Source of the DNA: Glutinoglossum americanum
Lineage: Eukaryota; Ascomycota; Geoglossomycetes; Geoglossales; Geoglossaceae
Direction: 5' to 3'
Assembly (NCBI GenBank): GCA_020080175.1
Contig: JAGHQL010000210.1
Span: 1 to 42,146, forward strand
Length of the DNA: 42,146 bases
The position numbers and the translations under genes are program-made. The notes below the pieces were generated by a model. It worked only from the letters and a program-made list of their open reading frames with translations. It searched no databases and had not been told where the DNA came from. Shown piece after piece: positions 22,951 through 33,284 of this stretch. The first letter of the stretch is position 1; every line of letters begins with the position of its first letter.

Positions 22951-23905
22951 ACTGGGGGCAATTGGGTTTGTACATTTCGATTCGTGGGTTAGCCTTTATC
23001 TATTGCAAACGCTGCACTATCTTAGTGCTGGTCATGCATTCCAGGCCACCTTGCACTTTCTAAAGAGCTGGCGAAGGGGGATGATTCAAGGGCATCTGGG
23101 TTCTCATCCATGCTTTCTGTTGTGAAGAGCGGTACCCGATTGCTGTAACTCGAAAATGCAAAACACCATACTGGCGATACTCCTCATTAATGGGTTATCA
23201 TTTATCCCAATTTCTTTGAATCTCCCAGACCTCCAAAAGCATCTCCGTGCTTTCAAGGGTCTCAGCGAGCAACCGCGTATGAAACTCGGCCCCCTCCTCC
23301 GCGCCCAGTAATTATAAAATCATCAGGATGATTCCCTAATAACTCTTACTAGTCGGGAGTCCCAAAATTCGGGTTATAAGGCTAGAGCGTTTCGATGGGC
23401 GTGCGCGCTCCTCAGTTGACGCGCGCGATATCCTAGCAAATTATACGCACCCAAATCGTTTGCACCCTCTTCGCGCGCAGTAGGTAAACATCTCCCTTGT
23501 GGTCCTAGGTCCCCTAATAAGAGCCTCGTCCCATAGCAAACTAAACCATTAGACAGGGTCGCCCAAACCGCCAGATCGACGCAAATGCTAATCAATAAGG
23601 TTATCAAGTACTGCAGGTAGACCATATTGCGCACTTTCGGTAAGAAACGCATCTAAAGTGGGGACTTTCACGAGACCTTCACAGGGAACCTGACGCGGCT
23701 TTCCGCTTTGGGAATTCTCTCTCGACGTGAATGCGCCCCTGAGCCGCACTAGTCCTGATTAAGAAATTTTTTTTGATGAGCCCGTTTTCATCATGACCAG
23801 AACGATGCCATTTAAAACGGCTAGATGAGCCTTTCTCCTCCGGCCCCTCATCATCTCTGATCACCATAAGAGAGCAATTGTGCTCTCTAGTCATTATTGC
23901 CATAC
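22951..23905. other. RPL21 3' flank and RIM2 upstream region
   Basis: 955 bases with no supported gene. Short minus-strand frames at 23374-23652 and 23679-23903 have no recognised motif. The right end should carry the RIM2 promoter; a T tract lies at 23767-23774. Confidence 0.45.
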
Positions 23906-25289
23906 ATGACCTTAATTACCAACTCTCATAACCTTCCGCAGACTCGAAATAGTTCTCATTCCCAACTATTGCACCAGAGCCCACTGCTGCAACCCAAAGA
24001 AAATGGAGATTCTGTATCGGAATCTTTTATCGGCGCACGACCGCCGGTAGTGACGCGTGGATCTCCTGTTGCAAAGTCATGGGCTCATTTCGTGGCTGGC
24101 GGGTATGCCCTCTACGCCCGCGTGAAAACTACATTCTCCTAATAGAGTAACTGATGGATTACAGTGTTGGTGGAATGACAGCCGCGTTTCTTACTTCCCC
24201 CCTCGACGTCCTGAAGACCCGCCTCCAGTCCGATTTCTACAAAGCTCAACTCGCCTCGGCCCGGACTGTCCGTAACCTGCCTCCCGTCTCGTCACTCTCT
24301 CTTCCCCGCCAGTCCTTAATCCACTTCCAAGAAACATTTCAGATTCTCTTTTCCATTCATCGCGTTGAAGGTTGGCGCGCCCTCTTCAAGGGACTAGGGC
24401 CCAACCTTACGGGTGTCGTTCCGGCCCGTGCCATAAACTTCTACACGTACGGGAATGGGAAGAGAATCATTTCGACGTACTTCAATAACGGCCAAGAATC
24501 GGCTTGGGTTCATTTATGTGCTGCGGCTACTGCTGGTATCGTGACTAGCACAGCTACAAACCCAATTTGGCTTATCAAGACACGCCTCCAGCTGGATAAA
24601 TCACAAGCCTTGGAGAAGTCGTCGCCGTCAACCTCCGCTGCGTCACAGCGTCTCTACAAAAATTCCTTGGACTGTACGGTTCAAGTTTTGCGCCAGGAAG
24701 GCATCCGGGGGTTGTACCGTGGACTCAGCGCAAGCTACTTAGGGGTATCTGAGAGCACTTTGCAGTGGGTGCTGTATGAACAGATGAAGCTATACCTGGT
24801 GAAGCGAGAGGAACGGCTTATTGCAAGCGAGAGAGACCGCACAGCATGGGACCATGTGGTCAGCTATGGTGGGAAACTTGGAGCGGCTGGCGGCGCCAAG
24901 TTCTTTGCGGCGTTGATTACATATCCCCATGAGGTGCGTACCTTCCATTTCTGATGGTACCTTCAGAACGTATCCTGTTGCTCTGACTCAAACTAAATCC
25001 TCAGGTCGCGCGAACCCGCTTACGCCAGGCGCCAACCCAGAATGGCCAACTAAAATACACCGGCCTCCTTCAATGCTTCCGAGTTATCTGGAAGGAAGAG
25101 GGGTTGGTCTCCATGTATGGTGGTTTAACGCCACATCTCCTTCGCGTGGTCCCGTCAGCCGCTATCATGTTCGGAATGTGAGCACCCCTTCCCCTCTCAC
25201 ACATCTGGCAGGTAGGCGACACAAAATGCTAAGCCGAGTTACGTTACAGGTATGAGATGATCCTCCGATTATTCGGCGCGCCCTCATGA
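23906..25289 (+). CDS. RIM2: RIM2-type mitochondrial pyrimidine nucleotide carrier
   Basis: Inner-membrane carrier of the SLC25 family; yeast Rim2 exchanges pyrimidine nucleotides (CTP, TTP, UTP) with matrix nucleotides and supports mtDNA maintenance. Exons: 23906-24102, 24165-24933, 25005-25177 and 25250-25289; 1179 nt, 392 aa. Three carrier repeats are seen: repeat 1 TSPLDVLKTRLQSDFY, repeat 2 TNPIWLIKTRLQLD, with the P-I-W signature shared by Rim2/NAD/folate-type carriers, and repeat 3 TYPHEVARTRLRQ across an intron. KGLGPNLTGVVPARAINFY and the final SAAIMFGMYEMILRLFGAP are family blocks. The N-terminal leader before GARPPVVTRGSPVAKSW is variable, so the ATG at 23906 is the nearest candidate, not certain. 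Confidence 0.94.
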
Positions 25290-28200
25290 AATCCCCCAAG
25301 CCGACTCCTTACGAACCATATCGATATGTATACACCCACCATCAGATGATAGCTTCTTTTTCTTTTTCTTTTTTTTTGGCTACGAAATCCTCCCAAAAGG
25401 AATCTGCATCCGCATCACAAAAAGAGTGTACCTGGCGAAAATGAGCTGCTCTTACGGGTTTGGGCACCTGCTGGCGTTATTAGATGTATCATAGTGGAAA
25501 CCTTGACACGAGGCACCCCTTTTCCCCCGCATATCACGGCGGGGTCCTAATGGAGAAACTTAATTTTGTTTACTCTACTCTCTCCTTTGTTACACTAGTG
25601 CCTTTGCATAGCGGAGGGAAAAAAGTTTTTCTGGTGGTCATGTACACTAACCCACAATAATCAATCAACGGGTCCCCAAGGTTGACCCAATCCTCAAATA
25701 TCGGGTCGCTTATGGCGTCCGGTTTGGGTTTAGTGTGTGGCCACAATCCCCACGTTCATGCTCGTGGACGTCCACCCATATTCGAACGGCTTCTCTCGAC
25801 GGGGGAAAAAAAAAGAAAAGAACAACATAAAGGAACTTTATCCGAATAGGATACCCATAACCTTTAGTCTTATTTACTCAGATACCAATACGCGAGATCT
25901 TGTCGAATACACCAACATAACAGTTTGGAGGATACTCCGGTCAACTCGGTTCCGTAGCAGTCTCACCGGGACACCGCCTTCCGGCTCACTCCCAACCACG
26001 ACAGGCCGATGGAGATCAAGATGACGTAGGTCCCCGTCTCGCCTTCCTCCTATACAGCCTCACTAACACGAACCACCAGTTCACAACCCCAACTCATCCT
26101 CGCAAAGACGCTCCTAGGCCCAGAGTCTCAGCCAACTCAGGAACCCCATCCCCCATCCCAACAAACTCTCATACAACATGTACAAGAAGCCGCGGCAGAG
26201 CCGTGAGCACCCCCCCCCCAAACTCTAGCCACGGAGCAACCACCCCGATGCCACAACACAACCGAGATCGCGCGAGATCTGCCCCGATGCCGCGAAGTTG
26301 GCATCACCAACGAACGACGGGCGGTTCGGGCGGGACGACGGGTGTCATCGCCGACGCCACACAAAAGACGTACATGGACCGCCGCTCGGAGGACCTTGCC
26401 TCCGTGTTTGTGGAGACGACCGGGGACCCTCGGTCTTGGTATTCGGAATATTTTTTTTTTTTGCGTTGCGGGATCTCTACTCTGTGTCGGTCAGTATCGG
26501 AGTGCGGTTTTGCGGTCCGGCACTCTAACATTCAAACAGCTCCGTAGTTAGAGCTTACTGGCCCATGGACGTCACGCTCACCCGGTGCAAGACACACCCC
26601 GTGTCTGAAACTAGCGACTATGGTATGGGCCACTCTGTTGGCGTGTCTTGTGGAGAAGTGACGCGGACTACCGGCTCGCGGCATAGCAATCGCCCCCGTG
26701 CTCATTTTGTTTCTGCCACGGGCCGTGCATGCACAGAAGGGGAATTCAATTGATGGGAACTACTTGCCGTGCAAGGGTACAACTGCTGGTTCTGTTGCTT
26801 CGGTGTGGGGAACGCAGTGCTCTCACATGTAAAGTAAAACCTCCTGCAGTAGCTATTATTATTGTCTTGTCATCTTGTCAATAGAATCCGCCGTACGCAT
26901 CCAGGTGGGGGAAATCTTCCCGTTTCATTTTCCAAAAAAAAAAAAGCCATCACCCTCCCCCAGGAGGGCAAAAAGGTTCGGGGTTTTCCCCCCTACATCC
27001 TTTGCCGACTTGGTTTGTTATCCGTTTGATATTATTTATTCTACGCCCGTTAGTTCCGTACTTTTTAATTTATTTGGGTAATCTGCCTACATGTATTATT
27101 TTCCACCTGCTCCTTCCCCCATTTTTTTCTTTTTTTTTTTTTTGCGCTTATCGGGATTCGAACCCGTGGACGTTCCGGTTCAACTTGACGGGCTCCTGCG
27201 TCAGGTTTACTTGCGCCAAGTTGCTGCCGGGTTGAAAAGAGGTGAGTTAACTTAGTTTATGTGCCTTCTGAGGAAGTGCGTGCGCGGTGCGGAGGCTCCG
27301 AACGCTCCCACGCCTGCGCGCAGATAACACCACTCTCTGCACTCGCGCCTCCACCTGCTCAGCTGCCTTTTGAGTTACCCAGCCCCATGTGCCAAAAAAA
27401 AAATTAGGCCAAAGATACGATCGCGATCTAGCGCTGCAGACCGTCCTCTCCGCAAAACACCACATACAACATATAGTATATCCTACGCATCACATTATCT
27501 TTTGTCCCTATTTTACCCCTTTTTTTGTCGATCTTGGTTATCCGTCATGCTGCTGCTTGTGAGGTATTCTGTGGGTTTGTTGGCTCACTTTACAGAATGC
27601 CGTCGCTATCCGCTGGTTACCCACGGTGTAGATGCCACCGGTGTGAGCATATGTACGGTTGGGGGGTGGGTGGCTGGTGCGGTTCAGCAAGCAGACCCAC
27701 AAAGGTCTGTCTACACTCGTTTGTTCCCTTAATGACATAGATGAGCCTAGCTTATGGAACACCCTAGATCCCAAGTGATAGACAGTTATACCAGAGTCAA
27801 CCCCTTGACGCGACATATGGAACCTATCGGCATGCTTAGCAGATTGTGGAGTTACTGATTATCCCTTATCAAAGCATGACAGGGGTTGCCCTCCCGCAGC
27901 CTGACTAGTCGAACAGCGAAGAAAACCACTTATGCGAGCCTGCAGGATATAAGTTATCGAGTTTGGCTTTGCGAAGCAAGGCAGGCTGACGCTCCAAAGG
28001 ACAGGGGTCGGCATGAGACGATAGCTGGACGCGGCTTGGATGGTGTGGATACACACCCTCTTGGCGAGGGATACAGAACCTGGTCCACTCTCGTTGGAAC
28101 AGTCAATGAGCGAACCCATTCGGACGTCTGGCCCTTACTACATTGGTGTTTACTTGACGGCAGATCTCTTTCCATATATCCATTTGAGTGTTATTTTTCG

Positions 28201-28404
28201 TGTAAAGTGTGTGAGCCCACATTCACTATTTTTATTTCAATCAAAGCATACGTTAAAATACATGAATTTACGGAAGTCAGTTTCCTCGAAACTCTCTTAG
28301 ACTAGGAAATCTGGAGAATATTTAGGAATGCCGCCTTTTCCCTAGCTTTTATGAGAAGTTACTAGCTGTTCTGAGATGTATTATGGGCTTTTCCTACCAA
28401 TGTG
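25290..28404. other. Repeat-prone interval without a supported gene
   Basis: 3.1 kb downstream of RIM2. It holds homopolymer tracts in both orientations: T-rich at about 25359-25378, T at 26449-26461, A at 26933-26945, T at 27123-27143 and A at 27393-27403. It also holds the tRNA-like relic at 27147-27222. The many short overlapping frames (for example several at 26137-26551) show no family motif. It looks like accumulated debris of small insertions, but I could not identify families. Confidence 0.45.
27147..27222 (-). tRNA. tRNA-like relic with a Pol III B box
   Basis: On the minus strand the sequence GGGTTCGAATCCC is a perfect T-loop/B-box with a 4-bp T stem, and TGGCGCAAG about 55 nt upstream resembles an A box. 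However, the acceptor ends do not pair, a clean anticodon arm cannot be folded, and an A tract rather than a T terminator follows on the minus strand. A decayed tRNA gene or the head of a tRNA-derived SINE fits better than a working tRNA. Confidence 0.35.
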
Positions 28405-28827
28405 CTAATCAAGACCGAGGCGTTTTTGCAACCGGTCTAACCAGTCCTCTAACTTGATCTTCATAAGAAAGTCTTTTCTTCTCTTCAGGTGGGCCTTCCT
28501 CTTTTCTGTAGATTGCGGGCCAGCAGGTATAGACCCCCTCTTAGTGTATTCTCGCAGCTCTAGCCAAAGAATGTTTAATCCCATATCGTCTACCGCCAGC
28601 TGGTTATTAAGGACACGGTCTAGATAATCGCTCAGTATCTCAAACCCCAAGCTTTCCATCCCTTGGCAATATGTGATCCGTTTTCTGGTCCCGTGTTCAA
28701 CACCGCACCATCCCATGGGATCCCTCCCCCCAATCTCCCGATTAAAGCAGGCACCAAGTCTCCATGCCCCGGCTAATCGGTAGTCTCTCGATCGGTCAGC
28801 GCTAGTTCCAAACCCCGGATCTCCCAT
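28405..28827 (-). CDS. Unrecognised 140-aa protein
   Basis: Open frame from ATG at 28827; an in-frame GTG lies further upstream but is unlikely as a start. The N-terminal half is Gly/Arg-rich with aromatic residues (DYRLAGAWRLGACF, GGRDPMGWCGVEHG). The C-terminal half is predicted helical and strongly basic (STEKRKAHLKRRKDFLMKIK, ending LDRLQKRLGLD). There is no signal peptide or membrane segment and no family I recognise. It is divergent from the ORF starting at 29001, with 173 bases between start codons. It may be a lineage-specific gene or an exon of a larger one. Confidence 0.4.
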   Translation of the reverse strand: MGDPGFGTSADRSRDYRLAGAWRLGACFNREIGGRDPMGWCGVEHGTRKRITYCQGMESLGFEILSDYLDRVLNNQLAVDDMGLNILWLELREYTKRGSIPAGPQSTEKRKAHLKRRKDFLMKIKLEDWLDRLQKRLGLD

Positions 28828-29000
28828 CTTCCATTGGGCTCTCGAGGCCACTGAGCGCTAGGAATGGCTCATATATTCCGGGCTAGTCAACATATCGGTG
28901 GGAGTGATGGATGTGGATTCATCAGCCAGCCTTTAATTCCCATTATTTTCCTCGCTCTTGAACCATCGCATCAAACCTATTTCCTTCCATTGTCGCTGTG
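28828..29000. promoter_or_regulatory. Short divergent intergenic space between two orphan ORFs
   Basis: 173 bases between the start codons of the leftward 140-aa and rightward 193-aa frames. If both are real, this is a shared promoter. No named element is visible. Confidence 0.3.
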
Positions 29001-29582
29001 ATGCCTCATATATTGCTTGCTACGGCGGCGGCATTTAAACCTCGATCTTCGGCTATAGTAGTCCTCGAAACAACGGCTGACCCACCTTGGTTATGGAGAA
29101 TGCTTAAAGAAATTGGCATTCACAAGAAGGACCGGGTTGATAGTATCCGTTCGAAAAAGGCACTCTCCAAGGTCTTATCATCCCCGGATGCCACACGGAC
29201 GCTCTATTCTCTTACGCTCCAGTCGAAACCTGGCTCTCAGCTCCAAAAGCACCCCAACCTGCTAGTCGAGACGATTTCCAACTACCAGATAATCCACATT
29301 GAGGCTTATGTCGTCTATGTCGATCTGGTACAATCCAAGGAGCTGGCTTTCAAATCAACACCAGAGTCGATATCCGGCCTTGCGAAATACCGCAGGCATA
29401 TCCATCTCGTTGATGCTCGTAATGGTCGGTCTGAGGAAGCTGAAAAGCTCCAGCATGAATTCATCGAGTTAGTCAACGGATTTGTTTATCGGACAGATTG
29501 TGAAGCGTTGCTCGGTTTTACGTCCGGGGGGCTCTCGCAGGGAGTGACGAAGTCAAGAATGGGGTTAGCCAGCAGCAATTGA
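29001..29582 (+). CDS. Unrecognised 193-aa protein
   Basis: Intronless frame from ATG at 29001 (MPHILLATAAAFKPRSS). The composition is globular and protein-like, with alternating hydrophobic strands and charged helices (LLVETISNYQIIHIEAYVVY, GLAKYRRHIHLVDARNG, EEAEKLQHEFIELVNGFVYR). No catalytic motif, zinc ligand set or membrane segment is obvious. No HMG box or alpha box is present, so it is not a recognisable mating-type regulator despite its position between SLA2-block genes and APC5. The C-terminal end (GGLSQGVTKSRMGLASSN) is low in information and could run into an unspliced intron. Confidence 0.5.
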   Translation: MPHILLATAAAFKPRSSAIVVLETTADPPWLWRMLKEIGIHKKDRVDSIRSKKALSKVLSSPDATRTLYSLTLQSKPGSQLQKHPNLLVETISNYQIIHIEAYVVYVDLVQSKELAFKSTPESISGLAKYRRHIHLVDARNGRSEEAEKLQHEFIELVNGFVYRTDCEALLGFTSGGLSQGVTKSRMGLASSN

Positions 29583-30690
29583 TCCCGGTGGCGCTGCGGA
29601 TGGGGTCAACTGCTGCTACTAATTCCAGTGACCTACTGAAACTTGCACCGTTGCAAGTTTTGGTCGTTGGTTGAGTAACTGTTAAATGTACATTAAAATA
29701 TTTAGCTGATTTGTATTTCCTAATGGTCTCTCCCGTATCCTAATAATTGCTACTTTATACAACATGCTGACAATTTTAGAGTATCCGTCTAATTGCGAAG
29801 CGACCGCCTCAAATTGTCGTTGTGAGGTGTACATATCCGTACTCGACTAGAACTAAAATCATGTATCAGGCAGTAGGCAATATTACTTCGCGATACCACT
29901 ACGAGGTCTGTCTGGGAGCAAGATGTTGATCACGCCTAGATTTCCGAGATAGGATGATGGTTATTAGACAATATAAGGTCATATCATTAACTCTATGTAC
30001 TTCTTCAAGGCTGATAATCAAGTCCCAACAAGCTTATATACCATCCGCTAGATGATCTCGCACAAAGCTACGCAACTCATCTTGAACGTCATCGGTACCA
30101 GACATTTCCAAAAATATATTAGCATTGCTGGAACAATCAGCCGGGAAACTCACCTGCGACGAGCATCTTGCTGTCTTTCCCACTCGGTCTCCCGGATTCG
30201 AGTTCTTCCTCTACGAGAGTTTTTGTATTCTAGTCAACGGTTTCGATCTGCTTCTTCTCGGTGTCCTCTTCCGTGACTTCTACCTAATAATATCCTACAA
30301 TGGAGCCTTGCCTGGATAAAAGGTAGCGAGTTTAACAAATGGTTCCTTCGGGATATCGTTGGATTCCCAGTAGATCGAGATGGAGAGAATATACCCCCTA
30401 TTAGCAAGACAAACAAATCATGACTTTTATAGTTGCCTTGCTTGATTCCGGGAACCTGTAAGCAAGGCATCTACCATGTCTTTGATTCGCTAGAACCGCA
30501 AGAACACGACCAAATTAAATCTGGTGGTGGTACTGTAGTGCTCGGAGCGACTCCTTGGGTTGTAGGTAGAATGATTGCTAAAGTACGTACACGCGAGAAA
30601 CTATATAGGGGGTGGTCTGCCAAGACCCCGTTGCTCGGCTCCGCCGAGCCACTCCGGACAGCCATTCCAGGCCAACTTCCGGGCTCTACA
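29583..30690. other. Interval without a supported gene
   Basis: AT-rich to about 30300, then more balanced. It contains the 10-bp perfect hairpin at 30434-30469. Short frames (30052-30276, 30433-30723) have no family signal. Confidence 0.4.
30434..30469. repeat. Perfect 10-bp inverted repeat (hairpin)
   Basis: TGCCTTGCTT at 30434-30443 pairs exactly with AAGCAAGGCA at 30460-30469 around a 16-nt loop. Role unknown; it is not beside a gene end. Confidence 0.7.
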
Positions 30691-31053
30691 GTACTAGTAC
30701 CAGTGACCCTTGCGATAAAGTAATTGGCCACAAGGGTCATTGGTACTGGTACCATCAAACTACTGCAAGGGACATTGGTACTGGTACTATCAAGTGCCGC
30801 AAGGGGACATTGGTACTGGTGCCATCAAGCTGCTGCAAGGTGGTACGATCAAGCTCAAGGGTCATCGATCGCAAGGGTTTTGGTACTAGTACCATGAAGC
30901 GCCACAAGGGTCAATGGTACTGGTACCATTAAGCTGTTTTGCAGATACCCGTAGGTGCCAATGCGGCATCGCAGGGGTCGTTCTGCCAATTGGTAGTGAT
31001 ACCGCAAAAGTCATCGATTCTGATAGAGCGGTACCAGTACTAATGACCCTGGC
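30691..31053. repeat. Minisatellite, about 35-bp units, capped by inverted copies
   Basis: Imperfect direct units of the type CAAGGGTCATTGGTACTGGT followed by ACCATCAAGCTGCTG begin near 30731, 30766, 30801, 30877 and 30903, with a shortened unit between 30837 and 30876. The core GGTACTGGTACC is nearly palindromic. The same core occurs in opposite orientation at both ends (CTAGTACCAGTGACCCTTGC near 30694 and GGTACCAGTACTAATGACCC near 31030), so the array is bracketed by inverted copies. No ORF or CRISPR-like uniform spacing. Confidence 0.8.
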
Positions 31054-31375
31054 AAAGCTCTTGCTCAATGGTGGCTAGAGCATGCTCCTCCAAAACAGGC
31101 GAAATAACTCCAACTAAAAGGGCCATCTCTAAAAATGACTTTTCCAGAAATAGATAGGGGTGTGGGTAGTTGTTGAGTAATACCGTTGGATAACGTATTA
31201 GTACTGGTAATATTCATTATTAAAAGTATTATTGTCTTAAGGAAATACTATTTTCTCTTTCATAGAGGTAAGGATGTTAGGATTAGTATTTAGGATGACC
31301 AGTGTCAATTAATACGAATATCACTCTATTGCAATAGCAAGTTTGTCATGCGCCAATATATCTCCGATAAGATAA
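31054..31375. other. 3' flank of the CFEM-like gene, no gene seen
   Basis: AT-rich stretch between the minisatellite and the stop codon of the CFEM-like gene; it probably holds that gene's 3' UTR. Confidence 0.4.
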
Positions 31376-32088
31376 TCAACGACGACGAAAGAGAATTATA
31401 ACGCCGATAACTGTGAAAAATCCAGTTATGGAACCAATAATGGTCCCGGCAATTTCGCCCTTAGATAACCCAGATTTACCTGAGACCGACTCTGTTGGTC
31501 GGCTGGATGCTGTTGTAGGAGAGGTAAAGCCCTCGGAAGGCGATATAGTGAATGTTGAACGTGTTGTGGGAGAGGTGAAACCGTGTGAAGGCGATGTAAT
31601 GAATGTTGAAGGTGTTATGGGAGAGGGAAGAGAAGCAACTGTGGTTGTGGTGTACGTCTTAGAATAGACAATGCTCTCTGTGATATCTGTCTGGGAATCA
31701 GGTTAGGTCCGCAATACTGATCAGCTGGAGGTATACGACCCACTTTGAGAATGACTTGGAGATTGCACTCTTTGCTGAAGAAATTCATGACCGTATTGTA
31801 ATTATTGACTGTCCAGCAGCTGCCCCCACCCTTTTTCAGGCACTCATCCAGCAAGTCGGCAATGGTCTGGGGGTCACTGCACACACATTCCTTGGTCGAG
31901 CACGAAATCGTCCCAACAGAATACAGCCATGAGTAGGTATTTTGTCCCGCAGCACAATCCTGCTGGCAGGCATTCATAGCGGTGTAGCCGGGTGCATTCC
32001 TGAAAATGATACGCACTGAGTCGGGGGCCGCAAGAGCACTGTAAATCATCAACAGCAGAAATAAAATGTATGTGAAGATTGTCGTCAT
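31376..32088 (-). CDS. CFEM-like secreted/membrane protein with Thr/Ser/Pro stalk and one TM helix
   Basis: Two exons, 32088-31744 and 31690-31376, joined across a 53-nt intron with donor gtgggt and a cctaac branch site; 660 nt, 219 aa. The signal peptide is MTTIFTYILFLLLMIYSALA. The mature N-terminal domain has exactly eight cysteines (C-x3-C ... C-x4-C-x-C ... C-x7-C ... C), the count and CxC core of CFEM-type domains, although the Asp before CxC seen in haem-binding CFEMs is absent (STKECVC). Exon 2 encodes a Thr/Ser/Pro stalk with two tandem 17-residue units (STFITSPSHGFTSPTTR, STFTISPSEGFTSPTTA), then KGEIAGTIIGSITGF and FTVIGVIILF as a single transmembrane segment ending in RRR. Predicted cell-surface protein, topology N-out. 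Receptor, wall sensor or iron-uptake role is not decidable from sequence. Confidence 0.75.
31511..31612 (-). repeat. Two tandem 51-nt units in the stalk of the CFEM-like gene
   Basis: Two adjacent 17-codon units, STFITSPSHGFTSPTTR and STFTISPSEGFTSPTTA, match at 13 of 17 residues. A typical length-variable O-glycosylated stalk. Confidence 0.8.
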
Positions 32089-33284
32089 TTGAGCTAGAGG
32101 TGGATACTAATTATGAGATAGGGTGATAGCAGGTTCTTGAAATCTTGGAGCTTCAAGTCCGGAATCTGGCTAACTTAGAGGCTCTCGATGTGACCCTGTG
32201 AAGTGGGGCATTCAAGAGGTCTTTCTTTCTACCGCTGACTTTTGATTCTTGTTATTGCTTCTTCACAGACGGTGCCATGATAGGTTGTAGTGGTGCAGCA
32301 ATAGTCTGGGCGCTGCGTGCCATCCCCATTCCTGCAAGAGATGAGCAAAATAGTAGCCTCATTTGCGCGAGCTGAGTGTAGTTCATAGCCAATGAAAAGC
32401 CTTAGGTAGGACGGTGTCGCTCAAACTGGATAGAAGCGAAGGTGGCGAACTTCTTATCTTGACTAGTGTTCGAGACACGTGAGCAAACCTTCAATGTCAA
32501 CTCAGATGAAGGATCCTCATTTCTAGCATGGTCCTCGACAAAAACTATGGGCAAGGGTCATAGAGGTGGTGTCAAGTTAGGAAAGAGAAGGCATGATCTC
32601 ATCCGATAACATTCCATCTGTGGGGGAGGTCACCATTGTTGTGAGACAGGTCAGTGATAGTGCAAGGTGGTGAGAGTTGGCAGAATTGAAGTGAGCTTTG
32701 GACGTAAGGATCTTGATGGTTGCAGAAACCCGAGTCACGAGAGCGGAAGCTTCACCATTGCTTCGAGGGTCGTCCATGGTGCTTCTTCCCCCTGCCGTGC
32801 TTGCTCACTTGCCTTGAATTTTCCTATCAAAGCATCATGACTTTTCCAGCTCACAGAGGCACGAACGACGGACACCAATCTACATACTAATGTATTTTAC
32901 CCCCAACAACATCCTTTCTCAAGATTCTATTGACCCTTTCCTCGGCTAGGAGGACCATGCTAGAGGACCTCTTCTCAACCTGTCACACAGCCTAGACCCC
33001 TAGAGGGAGGCCGAAATGTACTCACCGGGCAACACACTATCGATCACTAGACGGTTTTATGGTCATCAGCAATACCGAGGTGAGTTAAGGGGGTATTTAG
33101 CTGCGGTCGAACGGGTTGCAGTACGTCAGGTGAGTCGCAATTTTAGAGATTCAATAGCTCACGAGAAGTCGAGGCTGTACTCCACCAGCGAGCCTGCCCA
33201 TTCCAGATCATCACGGCAACTGACATAATTCTTATGGACTTGTCTGTACAGATCTGAGTAGATACAAGCCTATTTGGGCTCCTC
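32089..33284. other. Interval without a supported gene
   Basis: The part near 32089 should contain the promoter of the leftward CFEM-like gene. Small frames at 32577-32777 (minus) and 33016-33228 (plus) carry no family signal. Confidence 0.4.

Noticed and set aside
26137-26551. Cluster of five short overlapping frames
   Set aside because: All frames are open by base composition (GC-rich, few stops); none shows conserved motifs or a splice context.
28405-29582. Mating-type gene in the expected position
   Set aside because: Neither frame contains an HMG box (N-A-[YF]-I-L-[YF]-R) or alpha-box pattern (N-[SA]-F-[IMV]-x-F-R); position alone is not support.
30691-31053. CRISPR-like array
   Set aside because: Units are imperfect, adjacent without unique spacers, and the genome is eukaryotic; it is a minisatellite.
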